Below are positions 1 through 5,009 of a stretch of DNA of 5,587 nucleotides, piece by piece (the stretch's first letter is position 1; every line of letters begins with the position of its first letter). Where the stretch lies: positions 4,069 to 9,655 of the forward strand of contig DAVD01000022.1 of assembly GCA_002505405.1 (NCBI GenBank). Reading direction: 5' to 3'. The DNA is from Candidatus Poseidonia alphae. Its GTDB lineage: Archaea > Thermoplasmatota > Poseidoniia > Poseidoniales > Poseidoniaceae. The position numbers and the translations under genes were made by a program. The notes beneath the pieces were generated by a model. That model searched no databases and was not told the DNA's origin. It saw only the letters and a program-made list of their open reading frames with translations.

Positions 1-81
1 GGTGAAGAAGTGTCTTATGTCGTAGAACTCATTGTTTTTGATTACACCATCGTTCCAGTGATTGAAGTCCAGGCGGCCTGA
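1..81 (+). CDS. C-terminal end of an unidentified protein (partial)
   Basis: An open frame runs from the first base to a TGA at 79-81 and encodes 26 residues, ending in VIEVQAA. The fragment is rich in Val and Ile (VVELIVFDYTIVPVIEV), which suggests a beta strand or a buried C-terminal segment. It is too short to identify. Its frame meets the next gene with only two bases between the TGA and the following ATG, which is typical of co-transcribed and perhaps translationally coupled genes. That spacing is the main reason to believe it is a real gene end. Its start lies outside the window. Confidence 0.55.
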   Translation, partial: GEEVSYVVELIVFDYTIVPVIEVQAA

Positions 82-83
82 AG

Positions 84-533
84 ATGACCCACTGGCTGCA
101 TTACCACGCTAAGGACGGTGTTGAGGAACGAAGGAGAAAGCATCCTCGGATGCCCTTTGACCGTATTTCTACGAGCAAGCCTCTCCCCTCTGACCTGAAA
201 ATTGGAGATACCATTTGGGGATTCACTCGAATCGAAAAAGAATACTACCTCATGGGTTCATTGGTGGTCCAATGGTTTGGAAATGCCGAAGATGTCCCGG
301 AAAATGTAACCTCGGAATCGTTGTTCAATCACAAAAAGTATGCAGCAACGTGTCCTACAACAGAAGCAACTCCTTACAAGAAGGTGTTTATTGATGAAAT
401 GCCGTACTGCGAATTGCCGTCCTACAAAGGCGGAAGCACCATCGGCGATATCAGAGCAACCACCGAGCTCATCGGTTTCTTCGTGAAAGTGGATGAGGCA
501 TCAGTAGAAGAACAATTCATTGGGCGGCATTAA
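84..533 (+). CDS. Hypothetical protein, possible PUA/EVE-like fold
   Basis: This is a 149-residue soluble protein with no signal peptide or membrane segment, and I do not recognise its family. The N-terminus is basic (EERRRKH at residues 14-20). Residues 38-64 contain GDTIWGFTRI, then a polar turn, then YYLMGSLVVQWFG. This resembles the GD-x-hW...Y-L-x-G-x-hhV pattern of PUA/EVE-like small beta-barrels that bind modified nucleic acid bases, but the similarity is by eye and weak. A second half (residues 98-135) is also rich in hydrophobic strands. The ATG lies two bases after the stop of the upstream gene, so the two are probably in one operon. The TAA shares bases 531-532 with the stop of the convergent mutase gene. 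Function is unknown and no catalytic motif is visible. Confidence 0.7.
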   Translation: MTHWLHYHAKDGVEERRRKHPRMPFDRISTSKPLPSDLKIGDTIWGFTRIEKEYYLMGSLVVQWFGNAEDVPENVTSESLFNHKKYAATCPTTEATPYKKVFIDEMPYCELPSYKGGSTIGDIRATTELIGFFVKVDEASVEEQFIGRH

Positions 534-1984
534 GCGTTCAAGAGTTTCTTGATGTCAATGATGGATGAGACGCGCTCGTCAGCCATCGCTTTCATCTTGG
601 TCAGTTGCTCTTCAGTTGTTGCTTCCATTCGCATTACCAAAACTGCCTCGGTGTTTGATTTGCGAGCAAGGTACCATCCGACATAGTTTCCGTCATCGTC
701 GTTGAACCGCACGCGAACCCCGTCAACGGTGGAGCATTCGTGGTCGTCATAAGCCGAAGTGATCGCAGCAACGACTTCGAGTTTGTCCTCTTCTGCACAG
801 GGAACTTTGACTTCACCAGTGGTTGGTAGGGACGGTGCGAGGCGCTCCAATTCAGACGAGAAGGACGGGCCTCCATCGCTTGGTGCTGGACGTCGTGACC
901 AGAGTTCAATCAAGCGTGCAGCATTGTACAGCGAGCAATCAAAGCCGTACCATCCACGGTCAGCAAGGAAAATGTGGCCGCTCATTTCAGCAGCCATCTT
1001 TGCTTCGGGCATGCTTGCGAGAACTCGCTTCATGAACGAATGTCCCGTACGAGCCATCACGGGCCGTCCACCGGCCTCCAAGATGGCTTGTTCTACATTC
1101 ATGGAGCATTTGACGTCGTAGATGATGCGTCGGTGCTCATCGTCGGTTGGGTCAGCCCCTTCTTCAACGCCTTCAAGCAAGTCTTCCGCCAGGAGCGCAA
1201 TCAGTCGGTCGGGATAGATGAAACGCCCTTCTTCGTCAACCGCACCGATACGGTCTCCGTCACCGTCCGCACCCATTCCAAATTCGCAACCGTTGTCAAC
1301 GACAGCCTTGCCGAGGTCAACCATGTTCTTTGGACGGGTTGGGTCTGCTCCGTGGTTTGGCTCGCTGGCATCCCAATCGCAGAACAAGTCCACATGGTCG
1401 CATCCGAGTCGGTCCAACAGTTCGCTCATGGCGGGGCCAGGGACTGCATTTCCGCAGTCAACTGCGACTTTGACCGGTCGCGATAAGGGGCCGGTTGAAG
1501 CGATGATTGCGTCCAAGTATGTGTTGATATGCGGCGAGTCAACAATTTCACCTTCGCCTTCACGGAACTCACCTTTGAGGAAGACCTGTTTCAATTCTTG
1601 AATTTCCTCACCTGCAAGCGGCAGCGTGCCTCGGCACATTTTGAACCCGTTATGGGTCGGCATCGGCAGGTGACTCGCCGTGACCATCACGCCACCATCA
1701 ACGTCCAATGTCCAACATGCGTGGTACACACAACCGGTTGAAACAATACCCAAGTCCATGACGGTCACGCCGCCTTCAACAAGGCCTCGCATCAGTTCGT
1801 TGGTGAGGGCCGGAGAAGAATCGCGTATGTCTCGACCAACGGCAAATGCATTGCATTCCAGGTAAGTCGCCATCGCGCGTCCAAGGCGGTATGCGAAGGC
1901 CGGAGTGAGTTCACCGCTACCGTCGCCGTTGGCCAATCCGCGAATGTCGTAGGCTTTGAAACAGGCTTCGGGCCATTCATCCAT
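530..1984 (-). CDS. Phosphomannomutase/phosphoglucomutase (alpha-D-phosphohexomutase family)
   Basis: This cytosolic enzyme interconverts hexose 1- and 6-phosphates (mannose or glucose), feeding nucleotide-sugar and glycan synthesis. At 484 residues it is full length, and all four family signatures are visible: an N-terminal FKAYDIRG (9-16); the phosphoserine loop VTASHLPMPTHNGFK, with catalytic Ser104; the Mg2+ loop DGDGDR (240-245); the sugar-recognition loop EMSGH (333-337); and the C-terminal phosphate-binding loop RKSNTEA (441-447). Two departures from the usual form stand out. The phosphoserine loop has Leu where ASHNP-type enzymes have Asn, with two extra residues before NG, and the last loop has Ala where Pro is usual after SNTE. 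It is the last gene of a leftward unit, 40 bases after the small membrane protein. No ribosome-binding site is obvious before the ATG. Substrate preference (Man versus Glc or GlcN) cannot be told from sequence alone. Confidence 0.95.
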   Translation of the reverse strand: MDEWPEACFKAYDIRGLANGDGSGELTPAFAYRLGRAMATYLECNAFAVGRDIRDSSPALTNELMRGLVEGGVTVMDLGIVSTGCVYHACWTLDVDGGVMVTASHLPMPTHNGFKMCRGTLPLAGEEIQELKQVFLKGEFREGEGEIVDSPHINTYLDAIIASTGPLSRPVKVAVDCGNAVPGPAMSELLDRLGCDHVDLFCDWDASEPNHGADPTRPKNMVDLGKAVVDNGCEFGMGADGDGDRIGAVDEEGRFIYPDRLIALLAEDLLEGVEEGADPTDDEHRRIIYDVKCSMNVEQAILEAGGRPVMARTGHSFMKRVLASMPEAKMAAEMSGHIFLADRGWYGFDCSLYNAARLIELWSRRPAPSDGGPSFSSELERLAPSLPTTGEVKVPCAEEDKLEVVAAITSAYDDHECSTVDGVRVRFNDDDGNYVGWYLARKSNTEAVLVMRMEATTEEQLTKMKAMADERVSSIIDIKKLLNA

Positions 1985-2024
1985 GCACTGCGGGACAGGT
2001 AGAGGGCTTTCAAGCCTACGCGAA

Positions 2025-2207
2025 TTATCGTCGCCACCAAGCGATGAACACGAGCGTGACGGTCATGATCACCAGAGCTTCAAACAAGACTCCTGAATAC
2101 CAACACGCAGCCAAGAAGGCCACCGTGGGTGGGCCAAACATGCGTAACAACGCTGGCCATGTCAGCAAGCCTGGAGGAGGCTTTTCGATGTAAGGTGAGC
2201 CCGGCAT
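2025..2207 (-). CDS. Small membrane protein (60 residues)
   Basis: This short frame starts with ATG one base after the TGA of ridA (TGACATG on the minus strand) and ends with TAA 40 bases before the mutase gene. Its N-terminus is polar and proline-rich (MPGSPYIEKPPPGLL). Residues 27-58 are almost continuously hydrophobic, interrupted by Glu43, and the protein ends in WWRR. This fits one long or two short membrane helices with a positively charged cytoplasmic end. I do not recognise a family. The frame stays open further upstream, but that part would lie inside ridA. The Met chosen here fits the one-base spacing and removes the overlap. Whether it works with RidA or the mutase is unknown; the spacing suggests co-transcription and coupled translation. 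Confidence 0.65.
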   Translation of the reverse strand: MPGSPYIEKPPPGLLTWPALLRMFGPPTVAFLAACWYSGVLFEALVIMTVTLVFIAWWRR

Positions 2208-2208
2208 G

Positions 2209-2580
2209 TCAATCCTGCTTGACGGCTTGTACCACAATTTCAACCAGCGCGTCTGCCGGTAATGCATCAACAGCAAAGGCTGCACGGGTAGGTTTGATGT
2301 CAACGCCTTCGAGCCAAGCACCGTACACTTCGTTCATGGGAGCGTAATAGTCCATGGTCTTGAGAAGAACTTGAACGAAGACGAGGTCGTGTTTTGAGGT
2401 ACCAGCCTCTGCGAGGAGGGCGTCAATTTTTTCCAGTGTGCCTTTGGTTTGGGAGGTGATGTCGTCACCGGCATCAATGTTGATTTGACCTGAAAGCCAT
2501 ACTTGGTTGCCGACGACCACGGCAGGGGTGTAGGGGGCGTACGTTTTCGTGCCAGGAGGGCTGATGCCGACTTTTGTCAT
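2209..2580 (-). CDS. ridA: RidA family enamine/imine deaminase (YjgF/YER057c/UK114)
   Basis: RidA enzymes hydrolyse reactive enamine/imine intermediates, such as 2-aminoacrylate released by PLP-dependent dehydratases, protecting PLP enzymes from damage. They act as cytosolic trimers. At 123 residues the length is typical. Aligned by eye with E. coli RidA, the active-site residues are present: Tyr17 in APYTPA, Gly31 in LSGQINI, Asn83 in MNEVY, Arg99 in PTRAAFAVDALP, which contacts the substrate carboxylate, and Glu114 in LVEIVVQA. It is the first gene of a leftward unit and is divergent from the DUF354 gene across 80 bases. A GGAGTG at 2590-2595 (minus strand) lies about 10 bases before the ATG and may be a ribosome-binding site. 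I see no convincing TATA box. Its exact physiological substrate is unknown. Confidence 0.93.
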   Translation of the reverse strand: MTKVGISPPGTKTYAPYTPAVVVGNQVWLSGQINIDAGDDITSQTKGTLEKIDALLAEAGTSKHDLVFVQVLLKTMDYYAPMNEVYGAWLEGVDIKPTRAAFAVDALPADALVEIVVQAVKQD

Positions 2581-2660
2581 GCATCAATACACTCCGAAGC
2601 CGTCCATCAACTTCACCCAAGCAAGCGATGATTTGAGGGGGGACACCGCATCGCAGGTTC
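2581..2660. promoter_or_regulatory. Divergent intergenic region between ridA and the DUF354 gene
   Basis: These 80 bases must hold the promoters of two outward-facing genes unless transcription starts inside them. No clear TATA box is seen about 26 bases before either start, unlike the two promoters further right. A run of six G (2637-2642) lies upstream of the DUF354 gene. The call rests on gene orientation only. Confidence 0.35.
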
Positions 2661-3653
2661 ATGCGCACCTGTTGGGTTCTTGACCATCCGGCTCACGTGC
2701 GCTTGTTGGCGCCGCTGATGCGGGAAGGCGGTACGCCTGACCTCATCGTAGCGTGTGAGCGAGATGAAGTTCGGAGGATGATCGAAACGGGTGACGGCCG
2801 TTTGCCTCGCCGTCAAACCCTTTGGGTTCCTCGTCCGGTTGGTGACGGGCGTTACCGCAAAGCGATGTTCCGTGTTCGTAGCGTTCAACGGTTCATCAAA
2901 GGGGCAAGTAAGGACGGACAGGGCGAGGTAGAGCGGGTTGTAAGCGTTGGAGCGCCCCTTGAATTGCTGGGCCAAAAATCTCGTTTCTGGAGGCGCACCT
3001 CGGTCAAAGAACGGTGGTACATTACCGATACAGAAGTCAACCATACGGCGCACAATCTTGCGCTGAAAGGGGCCACGCATGTTGTCGTTCCGACCCACTG
3101 GCGCGAAGATTTGGACGGAGGGTTCCTCGCTTCGTTCAAAGGTGAAGTGCACCGAATGGATGGGTTGCACGGCCATGTCCATCTTGCGCCACACCGCCGT
3201 CCAACCAAGGTCAGCAATCCGCCAAGGATCATCGTTCGCCGATTGAAAGGCGACGGCATACATGACGGTGATGAAATCGTACCTTTGCCAGCGGATGCTC
3301 TGGACGGTGTAGCCACAACACTGGCCGATGAGGATGCCTATCAGGGCTCACCATGGGATTTGGACCGTGAGCTTGCGGGCCATGATGGCGTCATTACCCA
3401 ATCGGTGACTCTGGCCAGCGAAGCGGCCTTGTTGGGGACACCAACCCTTCTCATTTCCAGTGCCCGTCGAGGTTTCCTTGACCGGCTTGAGAACGAGGGT
3501 GCGCCGCTGTTTCGATGGCGGGGTCAAAACGACAAAACGGAGTGGGGCGCGGTCCATGCGCAATTCCTCGCGGGGTTGCATCTCACCGATGCGTTGGAAC
3601 CCGCTGATTGGCCCGATGCAAAACGTCAGTTAGCGGCCCTTTTCAGTTCATGA
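2661..3653 (+). CDS. DUF354 family protein, GT-B-like fold
   Basis: DUF354 proteins are mainly archaeal and share a two-Rossmann-domain layout like UDP-GlcNAc 2-epimerases and GT-B glycosyltransferases; their reaction is not established. Several family features are visible in this 330-residue protein: an N-terminal strand and loop VLDHPAHVRLLAPLM (6-20), in the place of the family's D-x-x-x-P-H-V start; ITDTEVNHTAHNLAL (121-135), matching the central D-T-E motif; a strand with VVVPTHW (141-147); an inter-domain strand RIIVRRLKGDG (189-199); and the C-terminal TQSVTLASEAALLGTPTL (246-263), which matches the S/G-x-T-x-x-x-E-A-x-L-L-G-T-P donor-site motif. There is no signal peptide or membrane segment. 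The nearby mutase makes a role in glycan or glycolipid synthesis reasonable but unproven. Start chosen at ATG 2661; no strong ribosome-binding site precedes it. Confidence 0.82.
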   Translation: MRTCWVLDHPAHVRLLAPLMREGGTPDLIVACERDEVRRMIETGDGRLPRRQTLWVPRPVGDGRYRKAMFRVRSVQRFIKGASKDGQGEVERVVSVGAPLELLGQKSRFWRRTSVKERWYITDTEVNHTAHNLALKGATHVVVPTHWREDLDGGFLASFKGEVHRMDGLHGHVHLAPHRRPTKVSNPPRIIVRRLKGDGIHDGDEIVPLPADALDGVATTLADEDAYQGSPWDLDRELAGHDGVITQSVTLASEAALLGTPTLLISSARRGFLDRLENEGAPLFRWRGQNDKTEWGAVHAQFLAGLHLTDALEPADWPDAKRQLAALFSS

Positions 3654-3692
3654 ACGGGACCCTTTCGTTCTCAAAGATGCTGAACCATTTGA

Positions 3693-3700
3693 CTTATATT
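3693..3700 (+). promoter_or_regulatory. TATA box (CTTATATT) of the PKD-like lipoprotein gene
   Basis: TTATATT is centred at about 3697, 26 bases before the GTG at 3723. Archaeal transcription starts roughly 25-27 bases downstream of the TATA centre, so the message would begin at or next to the start codon and be leaderless. This supports the GTG start. It also shows the gene can be expressed separately from the DUF354 gene. Confidence 0.6.
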
Positions 3701-3722
3701 CCACCCGCTTGTCGTTTTCTTC

Positions 3723-4493
3723 GTGACTCGGCGGGGCTCTTTCTTGATTTCCGCTTTATTCTTGTCAATGCTGATGGGCGGTTGCATCGGCAGCACTCAA
3801 GAGGATAATGGCCTTGATTTGGTGGTAACGTACGCCTCTACCAACGGAACCGTCGTTGAGTCCTATGAAGAAGGTGAACGCGTATCCATCACTGGAGTTG
3901 ACCTGACGTTTGATTTCTCCCAAACCTCATCAGATGCGGCGCTAGTACGGTTTGGAGTGAACTTTCTTGATGGAACCCCAGGGACGACGGTTGAAGCCAA
4001 TGATGGAACCCAAGTCACCGTTGAATTCTTCGAGCACGGTCTGCATGAAATCGCCTTGTTTGCCCTTGATGACGGCGGTCAACAAGCCATTACTACCGTT
4101 GTCATTCGGATTGAACTCCAGATGATTTGGACGGAATCAACCACATATGAGCCGTTGTCCATGCCGCTGAATTCACTTCCCAAGAACGGGGGCATGCCCC
4201 CTGCGGCAATCATCATTGAATCCCATGTGGAAAATCCGGAACTCATTGAAAACGTCGGCGGAGGGCAAGGCGTTGAGATCACATGGGGCTTGATCGATGA
4301 TACAAACTCAGCATGTCAACGCCAAGAGGGTTCAGTGGATGAAGGGCAAACTGCTTCGTGGAACACGATTCACTTCAACACCTATGAAGCCCATGAATTG
4401 ACCGTTCTTTACGAGGAGGGACAAGACCACGTCAACATTCATCAAACCGTCTTCTTGCAATACGAGGCGCTTGAAACACTGCCCAACGTTTGA
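3723..4493 (+). CDS. Secreted lipoprotein with PKD-like domain, function unknown
   Basis: This is a 256-residue protein with a GTG start. A short basic N-terminus (TRR) is followed by a hydrophobic segment (6-19) and a lipobox MGGC with Cys21, so it is probably exported and lipid-anchored on the outer face of the cell membrane. Residues about 55-131 look like a PKD/Ig-type beta sandwich: TFDFSQTSSD, then VNFLDGTPG, then VEFFEHGLHEIALFALDDGG, with the F-x-x-x-G-x-H-x-I/V-x-L pattern of PKD repeats. Residues about 135-250 form a second, unrecognised, probably beta-rich region containing a single Cys198. No catalytic residues are evident, so a binding or adhesive role is the most that can be suggested. 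The TATA box 26 bases upstream supports the GTG. Its TGA is separated by one base from the stop of the convergent NikR-like gene. Confidence 0.8.
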   Translation: MTRRGSFLISALFLSMLMGGCIGSTQEDNGLDLVVTYASTNGTVVESYEEGERVSITGVDLTFDFSQTSSDAALVRFGVNFLDGTPGTTVEANDGTQVTVEFFEHGLHEIALFALDDGGQQAITTVVIRIELQMIWTESTTYEPLSMPLNSLPKNGGMPPAAIIIESHVENPELIENVGGGQGVEITWGLIDDTNSACQRQEGSVDEGQTASWNTIHFNTYEAHELTVLYEEGQDHVNIHQTVFLQYEALETLPNV

Positions 4494-4494
4494 G

Positions 4495-4920
4495 TCAGCA
4501 GCAGCCGTCTTCTCGCATTGGTGCACTGATGAAGGTCACTTTGTCGACGTTAGGGGTATTTCTCAGCAGGTCAATGGCTGTTCGGAAGTCGACGGCTTTA
4601 CCCAATGCATGCAAGACGTCAACACAAGTATGGCTGTGGGTGAGGCAACTGTGATTGTAGGAAGTGATTTCGAGGTTGTGGGAATGTCGGATTTCTAGCA
4701 ATTTCGCTTCAACCCCGTGCTGATAATAGACGACCAAGTGGCCCTCAACGACCTCATCATCCTTCATGTCGCGAAGTTCACCTCTTCGCTGTATTTCTGC
4801 AAAATAGTTGGCGGCATCTCGTAAAAACCGACTCCTGTTTTGATAACCTGAAGCATCCATCAACGAATCAAGATTATCAGCGAACGCTCCATCAGCGCTA
4901 AATGAAATAATTTTGCTCAT
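4495..4920 (-). CDS. NikR/CopG-family metal-responsive transcriptional regulator
   Basis: This 141-residue protein has the NikR layout. Residues 1-42 form a ribbon-helix-helix DNA-binding domain (strand KIISFSAD, then LDSLMDASGYQNRSRFLRDA, matching the G-Y-x-N-R-S-x-x-x-R-D signature). Residues 60-134 form an ACT-like metal-binding domain (HLVVYYQHG to DKVTFISAP). Aligned with E. coli NikR, His79 and His90 fall at the positions of Ni ligands His76 and His87. Cys92 replaces His89, and the last Cys (Cys99) sits one residue later than Cys95. The protein ends in Cys140-Cys141, a tail E. coli NikR lacks. It is divergent from a ZnuA-type transporter gene, so it may sense zinc (or manganese or nickel) and repress that gene and itself. 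The metal is inferred, not shown. No ribosome-binding site is visible; a TATA-like site suggests a leader of only a few bases. Confidence 0.88.
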   Translation of the reverse strand: MSKIISFSADGAFADNLDSLMDASGYQNRSRFLRDAANYFAEIQRRGELRDMKDDEVVEGHLVVYYQHGVEAKLLEIRHSHNLEITSYNHSCLTHSHTCVDVLHALGKAVDFRTAIDLLRNTPNVDKVTFISAPMREDGCC

Positions 4921-4945
4921 AAGTCAAGGGAAAAGGTCACCCTTC

Positions 4946-4954
4946 ATAATAATT
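4946..4954 (-). promoter_or_regulatory. Probable TATA box of the NikR-like regulator
   Basis: Read on the minus strand this is AATTATTAT, centred about 29-30 bases before the regulator's ATG at 4920. That predicts a transcript with a leader of only about four bases. The spacer is AT-rich, so other positions are possible. It overlaps the left arm of the 8-bp inverted repeat at 4947-4973. Confidence 0.45.
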
Positions 4955-4973
4955 CTCTAATTACTAATTATTA
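4947..4973. repeat. Imperfectly spaced inverted repeat (8-bp arms) in the regulator-znuA spacer
   Basis: TAATAATT (4947-4954) and AATTATTA (4966-4973) are exact reverse complements separated by 11 bases. The left arm covers the regulator's TATA-like box and the right arm overlaps the 13-bp palindrome. Symmetry of this size suits a ribbon-helix-helix tetramer, but AT-rich DNA gives such repeats by chance more often. Confidence 0.4.
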
Positions 4974-4975
4974 GT
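4963..4975. promoter_or_regulatory. Perfect 13-bp palindrome, candidate operator
   Basis: ACTAAT and ATTAGT flank a single T, giving a perfect inverted repeat. It lies between the two divergent TATA boxes and just upstream of the znuA-side box (4981), where a bound protein would compete with TFB/TBP. A tandem CTAATTA (4957-4963 and 4964-4970) overlaps it. The NikR-like protein encoded next door is the natural candidate ligand. Confidence 0.55.
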
Positions 4976-4980
4976 TCCTG

Positions 4981-4988
4981 TTAAATAG
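4981..4988 (+). promoter_or_regulatory. TATA box (TTAAATAG) of the ZnuA-type gene
   Basis: TTAAATAG is close to the archaeal box A and is centred 25-26 bases before the ATG at 5010. Transcription should therefore start at or next to the A of the ATG, giving a leaderless message. The candidate operator ends five bases upstream of this box. Confidence 0.65.
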
Positions 4989-5009
4989 ATAATAGTTTAC
5001 GGCGAGGGC

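Noticed and set aside
759..1601. Several + strand open frames (759-1121, 974-1486, 1218-1601) antisense to the mutase
   Set aside because: They overlap one another and lie fully inside a strongly recognised enzyme gene. Their translations have no coherent motifs, so they are shadows of its codon pattern.
2208..2321. Longer upstream start (2321) for the small membrane protein
   Set aside because: It would add 38 residues lying wholly within the conserved C-terminal part of ridA. The Met at 2207, one base after the ridA stop, is the more natural start.
2637..2642. Run of six G before the DUF354 gene as a ribosome-binding site
   Set aside because: It lies about 18 bases before the ATG, too far for a functional site, and other genes here show no consistent Shine-Dalgarno use.
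2613..3316. Minus-strand open frames of 216 and 143 codons opposite the DUF354 gene
   Set aside because: The + strand frame shows conserved DUF354 motifs along its full length, while the antisense translations are Arg/Pro-rich without domain features.
3608..3808. + strand 66-codon frame bridging the DUF354 and lipoprotein genes
   Set aside because: It overlaps both real genes in another frame and crosses the TATA box. Its translation shows no recognisable features.
4471..4698. + strand 75-codon frame overlapping the NikR-like gene
   Set aside because: It is antisense to a well-supported regulator and overlaps the end of the lipoprotein gene. No domain, promoter or ribosome-binding site supports it.
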